Shown here: positions 7,795-15,122 of the stretch, one piece after another | Numbering within the stretch: the stretch's first letter is position 1 | Layout: each line of letters opens with the position of its first letter | From: Acidobacteriaceae bacterium | GTDB taxonomy: Bacteria > Acidobacteriota > Terriglobia > Terriglobales > Acidobacteriaceae | DNA: 36,734 bases | NCBI GenBank assembly: GCA_031296325.1 | Contig: JARLFY010000002.1 | Location: forward strand, 1-36,734 | Direction: 5' to 3' | The notes under the pieces: model-generated | What the model was told of the DNA's origin: nothing | Database searches by the model: none | What the model saw: the letters and a program-made list of their open reading frames with translations, nothing else | Program-made: the position numbers and the translations under genes

Positions 7795-10638
7795 CTACAG
7801 GGTGACGAGTTGGGCGAATTTTTCTACCAGTTTTTTTACCCCGTGCTTCTGAAACTGCACCGTGATCTTGGCGTCGTCGCCATCTCCCTCGCGTAGCATC
7901 ACGACGCCCTCGCCGTACTTGGCATGGCGAACTCGTGCGCCCTTGTTCAGGCCGGATTTGCTGGCGGAGACGTCGGGCTTGGCGTGGGAGAAGCCGCCTC
8001 CGCTGGGAATCTTCTGTCCCCGCGCGGCAAAGAAGTTGGCGATGTTGTCCAGTGATCCGCCGCTGGAGGGATTCTTCCCCACAGGACGCGATCCAGAGGC
8101 GATGCGCGTGGTGGAGAACTTGCTTCCGCCTGCGCTGCCAGCGGATTGATCTTCGTCTTCGTAGCTGAAGTGACGCTCGCCGTCGGCGTTGTCGGCGGGG
8201 CGACCGAAGCGATTGCGTTGCGGGTATGGTGTGGAGTAGGACGAGCCGGAGAACTGGCTGCCAGAAAACTGCGGCTGCGCGGCGGGACTGCCCAGGTCTT
8301 CGATCAGGCGCGAGGGAACCTCTTCGAGGAAGCGCGAGGGAATGCTGGCGTCGGGCATCTCCGATCCGTAGCGGCGACGGTAGCGGGCGCGCGTCATCAC
8401 TAGCGTGTCCATGGCACGGGTCATGCCGACGTAACAGAGGCGGCGTTCCTCTTCGAGACCGGTGGGGTCCAGTATGGAGCGCGAGTTGGGGAAGAGTCCT
8501 TCTTCGAGGCCAGTGAGAAAGACCAGCGGAAACTCCAGCCCCTTGGCGGCGTGCAGCGTCATCAGCGTGACGCGCGCCTCGGCGGAGTAGGAGTCTGCGT
8601 CGGAGACCAGTGCGGCGTGGTCGAGGAAGTCCGAGAGCGTTTCGCCGCGTTCCTGCGCGTCCTGCGCGGCGTTGGCCAGTTCCTTCAGATTCTCGATGCG
8701 CGAGAAGGACTCGGGCGTGGCCTCGTCTTCCAGAACGCGGAGGTAGCCCGAACGATCGTTGAGAAACTTGATGAGTTCGGGGAGAGTTGCGGCCTCGCCC
8801 GGCTTGCGAAATGCTGCGGACGAGTCGGCCATGATGCGCTCGGCGGCGTGGTCTGCGGGGTCTTCTGTGCTGCTGTGTGCTGCGCGCGGCTTCTCGTCTT
8901 TCAGCGCGACGGGAGCGAAGGGATTGAAACTCGCCGAGTCGACCGACTCAGTCTCGCTGGAGGCGGCGACGACCTCTGCGGGGCCGAAGTCGAAGCCGAA
9001 GTTGAAGGTGGTATCGAAGCTCGAATCTTGATTTGTGTTGGGTTCGGTTACATTTTCAGCGGCGAACTCATCGGGGTTGAAGTCGGTGTCTTCATTTGTA
9101 TCGCTCTCGGTTACATCTTCCGGCGCGCCGTCTTCAGGAGCCAGATCGGCGGCGAGTTTTGCGGCAAAGTCGGGGCCGAGCATGGCGCGGGCGTCTTCGA
9201 TGAGGCGGCGGAAGTTGGCCAGCGCGACCAGCGCGCGCGCAGGCAGAAGCTTCTCTTCGCTGGCGCGCGCGATGGCGTCCCAACTGCTGAGTCCGGTGGT
9301 CAGAGCGATGCGCTCGATGACCTCCATCGTCGTCTTGCCGATGCCGCGCGGGGGCGAGTTGACGACTCGACCGAGCGAGACCGAGTCGTGCGGGTTCAGC
9401 ACCAGCTTCATGTAGCTGAGGATGTCCTTGACCTCGGCGCGGTCGTAGAAGGAGAAGCCGCCGACCATGTGGTACTGGATCTGGTAGCGGCGCAGCGCCT
9501 CTTCGATCAGTCGTGATTGCGAGTTGGTGCGGTAGAGAACGGCGCAGCGCGGCGGGTTTTCGCTCTCGCTGGATGCTGCGGCGCGCAGGTATTGCTGGAT
9601 GCGGTCGGCGACGAAGAGAGCTTCATTTTCGCCGTCCGGGGCCTCGTAGGTGCCGATCAGGCTGCCTCCCTCGCGCGTGGTGAACAGCGTCTTGCCCTTG
9701 CGCTGGGTGTTGTTGGAGACGACCGCTCCCGCGCCTTCGAGGATGATTTGGGTCGAGCGATAGTTCTGCTCCAGACGAATGGTACGGACGTTGGGGAAGT
9801 CCTTCTCGAACTCCAGAATGTTCTTGATGTCGGCGCCGCGCCAGCTATAGATGGACTGATCCTCGTCGCCGACGACGCAGACGTTGCGCGCTGGGCCGGC
9901 GAGCAGCTTCATCAGCTCGTACTGCGGGCTGTTGGTGTCCTGATATTCGTCGATCAGCAGGTAGCGATAGCGGCGATTGTAGCGCTCGCGCACCTCGGGA
10001 ACGGTCTTGAGCAGGCGCACGGCCTCCAGCAGCAGGTCGTCGAAGTCCAGCGCGTTGGCCTTGGCCAGCTCCTTGCGATAGATCTCGAAGATGTGCGCAA
10101 TCTTCTCCTCGCCGGGGTTGGTGCTGGCGAGGAAGTACTGCTGCGGGTCGATCATGTGGTTCTTTGCCCAACTGATTCGGCCAAGCGCGACGCGGGGTTT
10201 CAGCGACTTGTCGTCGATGCCCAGACGCTTGAGCGCGGTCTTGACCACGGCCTGCTGATCGTTCTCGTCGTAGATGGCGAAGCTGCGGGTGAGGCCAACC
10301 CACTCGCCGTTTGCAGACCGGACGCGCAGGGCCTCGATGTCGCGGCGCAACAGGCGCACGCAGAAGCTGTGGAAGGTGCAGAGCAGAGGCTGCGCCAGCG
10401 AGTTGTGCCCGAGGATCTTCTCCACCCGCTCGCCCATCTCCTTGGCGGCCTTGTTGGTGAAGGTGACGGCGAGGATCGAGTCCGCAGGAACGCCGCGCTC
10501 TTCGATCAGGTAGGCGATGCGGTGGGTAATGACGCGGGTTTTGCCCGATCCGGCTCCAGCGAGAAGAAGCACGGGACCATCGACGGCCTGAATGCCTTCC
10601 TGTTGCTGCGGGTTCATGTTTTCGAGAAGGCGAGACAC
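7795..10638 (-). CDS. pcrA: ATP-dependent DNA helicase, UvrD/PcrA (SF1A) family, with acidic insert
   Basis: A 3'-5' superfamily 1 DNA helicase of 947 residues, clearly longer than the usual 720-780. Visible motifs are Walker A AGAGSGKT (27-34), LLIDEYQDTNSPQ (motif II), VVGDEDQSIYSWRGAD (motif III), LEQNYRS (motif IV), TLMTLHAAKGLEFPLVF (motif V) and RRLCYVGMTRA (motif VI). The C-terminal GARVRHAKYGEGVV is the Tudor-like domain of PcrA, which can contact RNA polymerase. An acidic, low-complexity insert of roughly 130 residues (about 483-612) interrupts domain 2B and contains a tandem duplication. The start is GTG, with GGAG 10 bases upstream; an ATG seven codons later is the alternative. Expected roles are repair and clearing of replication-transcription conflicts. 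Confidence 0.93.
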   Translation of the reverse strand: MSRLLENMNPQQQEGIQAVDGPVLLLAGAGSGKTRVITHRIAYLIEERGVPADSILAVTFTNKAAKEMGERVEKILGHNSLAQPLLCTFHSFCVRLLRRDIEALRVRSANGEWVGLTRSFAIYDENDQQAVVKTALKRLGIDDKSLKPRVALGRISWAKNHMIDPQQYFLASTNPGEEKIAHIFEIYRKELAKANALDFDDLLLEAVRLLKTVPEVRERYNRRYRYLLIDEYQDTNSPQYELMKLLAGPARNVCVVGDEDQSIYSWRGADIKNILEFEKDFPNVRTIRLEQNYRSTQIILEGAGAVVSNNTQRKGKTLFTTREGGSLIGTYEAPDGENEALFVADRIQQYLRAAASSESENPPRCAVLYRTNSQSRLIEEALRRYQIQYHMVGGFSFYDRAEVKDILSYMKLVLNPHDSVSLGRVVNSPPRGIGKTTMEVIERIALTTGLSSWDAIARASEEKLLPARALVALANFRRLIEDARAMLGPDFAAKLAADLAPEDGAPEDVTESDTNEDTDFNPDEFAAENVTEPNTNQDSSFDTTFNFGFDFGPAEVVAASSETESVDSASFNPFAPVALKDEKPRAAHSSTEDPADHAAERIMADSSAAFRKPGEAATLPELIKFLNDRSGYLRVLEDEATPESFSRIENLKELANAAQDAQERGETLSDFLDHAALVSDADSYSAEARVTLMTLHAAKGLEFPLVFLTGLEEGLFPNSRSILDPTGLEEERRLCYVGMTRAMDTLVMTRARYRRRYGSEMPDASIPSRFLEEVPSRLIEDLGSPAAQPQFSGSQFSGSSYSTPYPQRNRFGRPADNADGERHFSYEDEDQSAGSAGGSKFSTTRIASGSRPVGKNPSSGGSLDNIANFFAARGQKIPSGGGFSHAKPDVSASKSGLNKGARVRHAKYGEGVVMLREGDGDDAKITVQFQKHGVKKLVEKFAQLVTL

Positions 10639-10826
10639 TGATTAAACGCTCCAGTCTCTATCTTAATTGGGGGAGCAGTGGATTGCGAATGGGCGATGGA
10701 ATGCGCTCTGCTTCCGTGCGCTCAGGCCCGTGCGCGCGCTGGGCGGAAGTGATGATGATCTGCTCTTTGCCATTGTTTTTAGGGGTAGGGAATCGAGCGT
10801 AACTCGAACCAATGCTTCGGGTGGAG

Positions 10827-10832
10827 GATAAT
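10827..10832 (+). promoter_or_regulatory. Possible -10 element of the LOG gene (leaderless transcript?)
   Basis: GATAAT lies 10 bases before the ATG and there is no Shine-Dalgarno sequence, which would fit a leaderless mRNA. The -35 region at 17-bp spacing (TCGAAC) is poor. Confidence 0.3.
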
Positions 10833-10842
10833 CTTAACCACG

Positions 10843-11427
10843 ATGCCTTTTCCTGTTTCGATCTCTCCGCTTGCTCCATCCGCTTCGATTAAAAACGTTG
10901 CCGTATTCTGCGCCTCTGCCGATGGGGCTGATCCGATCTATCGCGCCGCCGCCGCCGAGGTTGGGCGGGCGCTGGCTCTGTGCGGCGTCGGCGTAGTCTA
11001 TGGCGGGGGAAGGCTCGGACTGATGGGTTCGGTCGCCGAGGCTGCGCTGGATGCCGGAGGGCGCGTGGTTGGCGTGATTCCCACTCTGTTGGTGGATCTC
11101 GAAGTCGCGCACCAGGGACTGACCGAGCTGCATGTGACCGACACCATGCACACCCGCAAGGCGATGATCGGCGCACGGTCGGATGCGTTTATCGCTCTGC
11201 CCGGAGGCTTCGGAACCTTCGAGGAACTCTTCGAGGTGCTGGCTTGGCAGACGTTGAAGATTCACTCCAAGCCTGTGCTGCTGCTCAACACCAATGGCTT
11301 CTACGACGGGCTTCTGGCCTTCCTCGACGACTGCGTCGCGCAGGGAATGTTGACGCAGAAGAGGCGCGAGATCGTGCTGGTGGCGCAGACCGTTGAGGAA
11401 GCTCTGCAAATGCTCGGGATCGCCTGA
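10843..11427 (+). CDS. LOG family protein (nucleoside 5'-monophosphate phosphoribohydrolase)
   Basis: A 194-residue Rossmann-like protein of the LOG/TIGR00730 family. It cleaves the N-glycosidic bond of (cytokinin) riboside 5'-monophosphates and, in bacteria, often AMP-type nucleotides. The core motif PGGFGTFEE is at residues 120-128, and the N-terminal NVAVFCASADGADPIY and GGGRLGLMG supply the nucleotide pocket. The length is normal. About 16 N-terminal residues precede the conserved start, and no ribosome-binding site is visible. The gene is divergent from the helicase and convergent with the DUF971 gene, so it is probably monocistronic. Confidence 0.88.
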   Translation: MPFPVSISPLAPSASIKNVAVFCASADGADPIYRAAAAEVGRALALCGVGVVYGGGRLGLMGSVAEAALDAGGRVVGVIPTLLVDLEVAHQGLTELHVTDTMHTRKAMIGARSDAFIALPGGFGTFEELFEVLAWQTLKIHSKPVLLLNTNGFYDGLLAFLDDCVAQGMLTQKRREIVLVAQTVEEALQMLGIA

Positions 11428-11494
11428 AGATCTGAGGCTAAAGAGTCTGCGGAGAAATTCGGTTTTGGCGCGACGAGCAAAAGGCCCGTGGCTG

Positions 11495-11542
11495 AAGCCC
11501 GTTGAAACGAAAAGGGCTTATTCAGTGGGCTGAAGCCCACTG
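11495..11542. repeat. Double palindrome in convergent gap (family D)
   Basis: Two adjacent hairpins: AAGCCC (11495-11500)/GGGCTT (11514-11519), and CAGTGGGCT/AGCCCACTG with a 2-base spacer (11523-11542). A related GTGGCTGAAGCC stretch stands just upstream at about 11488. There is no T-tract. The pair could serve as a 3' boundary for the LOG gene and the DUF971 operon. Confidence 0.6.
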
Positions 11543-11562
11543 CTCCCTCCGAAAGGCAGAGA

Positions 11563-11605
11563 CAAAAGCAGATTCCTTCGCTTCGCTACGGAATGACAAA
11601 CAAAT
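11563..11605 (-). repeat. GTCATTC-family repeat, subfamily B (copy B2)
   Basis: Minus-strand reading gives TTTGTCATTCCGTAG, arms ATTCC/GGAAT and the TCTGCTTTTG tail. It sits between the convergent LOG and DUF971 genes, next to the family D palindromes. Confidence 0.75.
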
Positions 11606-11631
11606 TGGTCGATAGCAACTTCTAAAGTGCT

Positions 11632-12081
11632 TTAGATCTGAGGCGGTTTGCAGAGCGGACACTGGCAGACGCTGCGCAGGTAGGCCCAGGAGTAGATGCC
11701 GGCCTGATGACCGTCGTTCCACTGAATCTTCAGGGCGTAGTTGCCGACTGAGGTGATCTCTTCGGGCAGCGGCGGAGCCTGATAGAGGGCGAAGGGATCC
11801 TGCGACCTGGGACGCGGCTCGCCGGGAGCACGGTTCTCGCTCTGACGTTCGCTGTTGCAGGTGGCGCAGGGGCAGGCGTCGCGCAGCCAGCGGAAGGGCC
11901 ACGAGCTGGCGTGGCCGTCGCGCCAGTCGATCTCGATGCCGGTGCCTTCGGATTTCTTCACGCGCACCTTGAGCGGCGTTACGGCCTCGGCGGGGAGTCC
12001 TTCACCCATTTGAGCGGCTGCCTCGTCCGAGCTGCGCAGGGCCTCTTCGGCGCTGACGATGCGGATTCCTTCGTGACTCAT
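11632..12081 (-). CDS. DUF971 domain protein (gamma-butyrobetaine hydroxylase-like N-domain)
   Basis: A 149-residue protein with the DUF971 fold, known as the N-terminal domain of gamma-butyrobetaine hydroxylase and as a stand-alone bacterial protein. WRDGHASSWPFRWLRDACPC and a second WNDGHQAGIYSWAYLR are the domain hallmarks. Cysteines occur in CPCATC and CQCPLC, which could form a metal site. In bacteria the stand-alone family has been linked to Fe-S cluster handling, but no function is proven here. The ATG overlaps the stop codon of the SemiSWEET gene (ATGA), so translation is likely coupled. It is the last gene of the run. Confidence 0.85.
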   Translation of the reverse strand: MSHEGIRIVSAEEALRSSDEAAAQMGEGLPAEAVTPLKVRVKKSEGTGIEIDWRDGHASSWPFRWLRDACPCATCNSERQSENRAPGEPRPRSQDPFALYQAPPLPEEITSVGNYALKIQWNDGHQAGIYSWAYLRSVCQCPLCKPPQI

Positions 12082-12398
12082 GGTTCAATCTCCTCGATTG
12101 CATGGCGGTCGTAGCGCAGCTTGAGAACCAGAATGCTGACCGAGATTCCCAACGTTATCAGGTTAGACACAATGACCGGCATCGACCAGATGGCGAGGCC
12201 GTAGATCAGCCAGAAAAAGACTCCCACGCTGAAGAGCATGAAGGTGGGCAGCGAGATCTCTCGCGCCGAATGCAGGCGAATGACGCGCATCAGTTGCGGA
12301 ACGAAGGCGGCAGTGGTGCAGAAGGCCGCTGCGTAGCCCAGCTCGATGACATGCGCCGTGCTGAACTGGTGAACCGCGAAATGGTACGCGAGAATCAT
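12078..12398 (-). CDS. SemiSWEET/MtN3-like sugar transporter subunit
   Basis: A 106-residue membrane protein with three predicted helices, the size of bacterial SemiSWEETs, which dimerise to move sugars. The PQ motif is in FVPQLMRVIRLHSAREIS and a second conserved stretch is FWLIYGLAI. I took the ATG at 12398 because GGAG lies 6 bases upstream. A longer in-frame reading, up to 12821, would run antiparallel through the TSUP gene in another frame and encodes no family sequence. It overlaps the TSUP stop upstream and the DUF971 start downstream by 4 bases each. Substrate is unknown. Confidence 0.85.
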   Translation of the reverse strand: MILAYHFAVHQFSTAHVIELGYAAAFCTTAAFVPQLMRVIRLHSAREISLPTFMLFSVGVFFWLIYGLAIWSMPVIVSNLITLGISVSILVLKLRYDRHAIEEIEP

Positions 12399-13174
12399 TG
12401 CTGTCTCCAGAAGAAGTAGGCGGCCATAGTGCAACCGATGACGATGACGATGCTGCGCAGGACGTTGGGACTCATTCGACGGGCGTACTGCGCGCCGACG
12501 TAGCCGCCTATCGCAGCAAAGACCATCGATACCAGACAGTAGTGCCAGATCACCGCGCCGCCCCAGATGAACGTAAGCACGGCGCAGAGGTTGGCGAGAC
12601 ATGCGCCAAGAACCTTCAGGGAGTTCAGCTCGTTCATCTCTTCCACGCCGAAGACGGCGAGTGCGCTCATCAACAGGAATCCCGCGCCCGCACCGAAGTA
12701 GCCAATATAGAAGCAGATAGGGAGCAGGACGAGGAAGAGAGGTCCTATCGCCGGGGTGCGTGTGGCGTGTGGCGTGGCGGAGCGGCTCTTCAACCAGTGC
12801 GAGATCGGGCCGCTGATCCAAAAGAGCATCGACGCGGAGAGCAGCAGCCAGGGAACCAGATGCATGAAGGTTCGCGGGCGGGTGTGCAGCAGGATTTCAG
12901 CTCCGCTGATGCCGCCCAGCATCGCCGCAATGACGACGACTGCAAGCAGATCGCGACGAAGATGGGTGCGCAGAGCCCAGACCGAGGTGAGTTGGCCCGG
13001 CCATAGTGCAACCGTGTTGGTCGCATTGGCCTGAATCGGTGGCACGCCGATGGCGATCATCGCAGGAAACGAGATGAACGAGCCGCCGCCCGCCATCGCA
13101 TTGATCGCACCCGCGATGAACGATGCCGCTACTAACCAGAGATAGGGGACGTGCGCGCTGAGGCTGGAGATCAT
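12395..13174 (-). CDS. TSUP family permease (TauE/SafE)
   Basis: A 259-residue inner-membrane protein with seven or eight hydrophobic segments. The TSUP hallmarks are FIAGAINAMAGGGSFISFP near the N-terminus and YIGYFGAGAGFLLM in the second repeat. The family exports or imports sulfite, sulfoacetate, taurine-derived or other small organic anions; substrate is not predictable here. Its stop codon overlaps the SemiSWEET start (ATGA). The OppF-type gene ends 27 bases upstream on the same strand, so a four-gene transcript is plausible. Confidence 0.9.
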   Translation of the reverse strand: MISSLSAHVPYLWLVAASFIAGAINAMAGGGSFISFPAMIAIGVPPIQANATNTVALWPGQLTSVWALRTHLRRDLLAVVVIAAMLGGISGAEILLHTRPRTFMHLVPWLLLSASMLFWISGPISHWLKSRSATPHATRTPAIGPLFLVLLPICFYIGYFGAGAGFLLMSALAVFGVEEMNELNSLKVLGACLANLCAVLTFIWGGAVIWHYCLVSMVFAAIGGYVGAQYARRMSPNVLRSIVIVIGCTMAAYFFWRQQ

Positions 13175-13201
13175 CCTCTCTTCATTGTAGATGCTTGCGC
13201 G

Positions 13202-14032
13202 TTACAGAGTCAGCGAGACGGGCATCTCCGGCGTCGCGGCGATCAGTTGCCGGGTGTAGGGGCTTTGCGGGGACTCGCAGACCTGCTTGCAGTCGCCGAG
13301 TTCGACCAGACGCCCGCGCTGCATCACGGCGATGCGGTCGCAGAGATAGCGCACCAGCGGCATGGAGTGCGAGATAAACAGATAGGTGAGGCCGAGTGTG
13401 CGTTGCAGCTCCTGTAGCAGGTTAATGACCTGCGCTCCCACCGAGACGTCGAGCGCGCTGACCGGCTCGTCCAGAACCAGCAGGCGCGGACGCAGAGCCA
13501 GAGCGCGAGCGATGTTGATGCGCTGGCGCTGGCCGCCGCTGAATTCGTGCGGATAGCGCGGCAGGGCGGAGTTGTCCAGTCCGACCGAGCGCAGCAACTC
13601 GCTGAGGCGCGCAGGCAGTCCCTCGGCGGGAGGCTCGCGGTGGATGGCGAAGGGTTCGGCCAGAATCTGCGCGACGGTCATGCGCGGATTGAGCGCGGCG
13701 TAGGGATCCTGAAAGACGATCTGCATGCGGCGGCGCAGGACGCGCATCTGCGCGGAGGAGGCGGGCGGCAGCGGCTGGCCCTCGAAGAAGACCTCGCCCG
13801 CGGTCGGCTCGACCAGACGCAGCAGAATGCGCGCAACGGTCGACTTGCCGCAGCCCGACTCGCCGACCAGACCGAGTGTCTCGCCGGGCTGAATTGCGAA
13901 CGACACCTCGTCGACGACGCGCGTGACGTCGCCGTCGTTGGAGGCGCTGTTGCGCGGATACTCCTTGACCAGACCGCGCGCCTCTACGAGCGCAGGCTGG
14001 TTGGATTGTGCGGGAGTTTCGCAAGAAGACAT
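13202..14032 (-). CDS. Oligopeptide/dipeptide-type ABC transporter ATP-binding protein
   Basis: A 276-residue ABC ATPase of the OppF/DppF type, the second nucleotide-binding subunit of peptide or nickel importers. Walker A is GESGCGKS, the Q-loop follows in [13 protein letters not shown], the signature is [19 protein letters not shown] and Walker B is [12 protein letters not shown]. The C-terminal [15 protein letters not shown] is the oligopeptide-transporter tail. No OppD partner, permease or binding protein is adjacent, so it either serves a system encoded elsewhere or is an orphan. It is probably the first gene of the minus-strand run with TSUP, SemiSWEET and DUF971. Confidence 0.88.
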   Translation of the reverse strand: MSSCETPAQSNQPALVEARGLVKEYPRNSASNDGDVTRVVDEVSFAIQPGETLGLVGESGCGKSTVARILLRLVEPTAGEVFFEGQPLPPASSAQMRVLRRRMQIVFQDPYAALNPRMTVAQILAEPFAIHREPPAEGLPARLSELLRSVGLDNSALPRYPHEFSGGQRQRINIARALALRPRLLVLDEPVSALDVSVGAQVINLLQELQRTLGLTYLFISHSMPLVRYLCDRIAVMQRGRLVELGDCKQVCESPQSPYTRQLIAATPEMPVSLTL

Positions 14033-14124
14033 AGGCGAATGTTAGCATTCCAATTGGGTCGCGGAGTGCTTTTCAGGCGCGCCCGCACCATTTTGCTCAA
14101 ATTCAGCTTAGGAGCCTTGCACAA

Positions 14125-14865
14125 ATGTCAGATGCGAATCGCCTTTCAGGAAAGACCGTCCTCATTACCGGAGCCAGCTCGGGAATCGGCTGGGCTACGG
14201 CGCTCGCCTTCGCCGAGAAGGGCGCGAATGTCGTCGTGACGGCGCGGCGCGAGGAGCGTCTGCGCGAGTTGTGCGAGGCGATTCGGGCCAAGGACGGCAA
14301 GGCTGTGTTTTTTGCCGGCGACGCAACCGAAGAGGCGACCGCGAAGCAGTGCATCGCGCTGGCGGTTAGCGAGTTCGGCCAGTTGGACATTCTGATCAAC
14401 AACGCCGGGGCAGGGAACTACAAGAACCTCGTCGACACCAGTGTTGAGGAGTACGACGCGCTGATGGATGTCAACATGAAGAGCAGCTTCCTGTTTGCGC
14501 GTCACGCCGCTCCGGGGATGATTGCGCAGCGGAGCGGAGAGATTCTCTTCATCTCGTCGGTGGCCGGCGTTCAGGGCTACCCGGGCGAGGCGGTCTACTG
14601 CGCCAGCAAGTTTGCGCAGGTGGGCTTTGCTCAGGCGCTGGATGGAGAGCTGCGCAAGTTTGGCGTCAAGGTGGGAACGATCTGCCCGGGCGGCGTGAAG
14701 TCGGAGTTCGCCGTCGGCAAGGGACGCACCGAGGAGGGGGTGAAGAACTCCTACATGATGAAGCCGTCCGAGGTGGCCGACACGATCGTCTTTGCCTGTT
14801 CGCTGCCACACAACGCGCGCATTCTACAGATGACCGTCCGCCACATGGGCGAACCCGGCAAATAG
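14125..14865 (+). CDS. SDR family NAD(P)-dependent oxidoreductase
   Basis: A 246-residue classical short-chain dehydrogenase/reductase. The cofactor motif TGASSGIG is at residues 15-22, NNAG follows in the middle strand, and the catalytic pair is Tyr158/Lys162 (YCASK) with serines in LFISSVAG. RR following the second strand (VVVTARREER) suggests NADP preference. C-terminal PGGVKSEF is typical. Substrate cannot be predicted. AGGAG lies 10 bases before the ATG. The gene is divergent from the OppF-type gene and converges on the TonB-receptor gene; the gap contains one A and one B repeat. Confidence 0.9.
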   Translation: MSDANRLSGKTVLITGASSGIGWATALAFAEKGANVVVTARREERLRELCEAIRAKDGKAVFFAGDATEEATAKQCIALAVSEFGQLDILINNAGAGNYKNLVDTSVEEYDALMDVNMKSSFLFARHAAPGMIAQRSGEILFISSVAGVQGYPGEAVYCASKFAQVGFAQALDGELRKFGVKVGTICPGGVKSEFAVGKGRTEEGVKNSYMMKPSEVADTIVFACSLPHNARILQMTVRHMGEPGK

Positions 14866-14901
14866 TATGTATCGAGCGTTGTCGGAGTTGCTGTAGCCCC
14901 A

Positions 14902-14944
14902 TTTGTTTGTCATTCCGCAGCGCAAGCGGAGGAATCTGCTTTAA
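14902..14944 (+). repeat. GTCATTC-family repeat, subfamily B (copy B3)
   Basis: TTTGTTTGTCATTCC with arms ATTCC/GGAAT; the loop itself forms CCGC/GCGG, which lengthens the stem. It is only about 25 bases upstream of copy A3 in the same convergent gap. Confidence 0.75.
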
Positions 14945-14969
14945 GCCTATCCTCGCCAGTTCAGCGCTT

Positions 14970-15018
14970 GTCATTCTAAACGTAGTGAAGAATCCCCGTA
15001 TTTTGTTCCGTGTGCGAT
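14970..15018 (+). repeat. GTCATTC-family repeat, subfamily A (copy A3)
   Basis: Arms ATTCT/AGAAT with a substituted loop, then CCCCGTATTTTGTTCCG and a GTGCGATTCT tail. It lies between convergent SDR and TonB-receptor genes. Confidence 0.75.
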
Positions 15019-15065
15019 TCTTTATCTCTTTGGCCAAAAATATCTAACAGGATTGCGACCAATAG

Positions 15066-15100
15066 AACAGGCTCGACCAGAATCTCTGGTCGAGCCTGTT
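15066..15100 (-). terminator. Long stem-loop terminator of the TonB-receptor operon
   Basis: A perfect 16-bp stem (AACAGGCTCGACCAGA with its complement) and a 3-base loop lies 22 bases after the receptor stop. The tail on the minus strand (TTCTATTGG) is only weakly T-rich. It could act from both sides. Confidence 0.75.
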
Positions 15101-15122
15101 TGAATTGCTGTGAATGCAGCGA

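Noticed and set aside
12399-12821. Upstream extension of the SemiSWEET frame
   Set aside because: It overlaps the TSUP coding sequence in another frame, encodes no family sequence, and the internal ATG at 12398 has a good ribosome-binding site and overlaps the TSUP stop.
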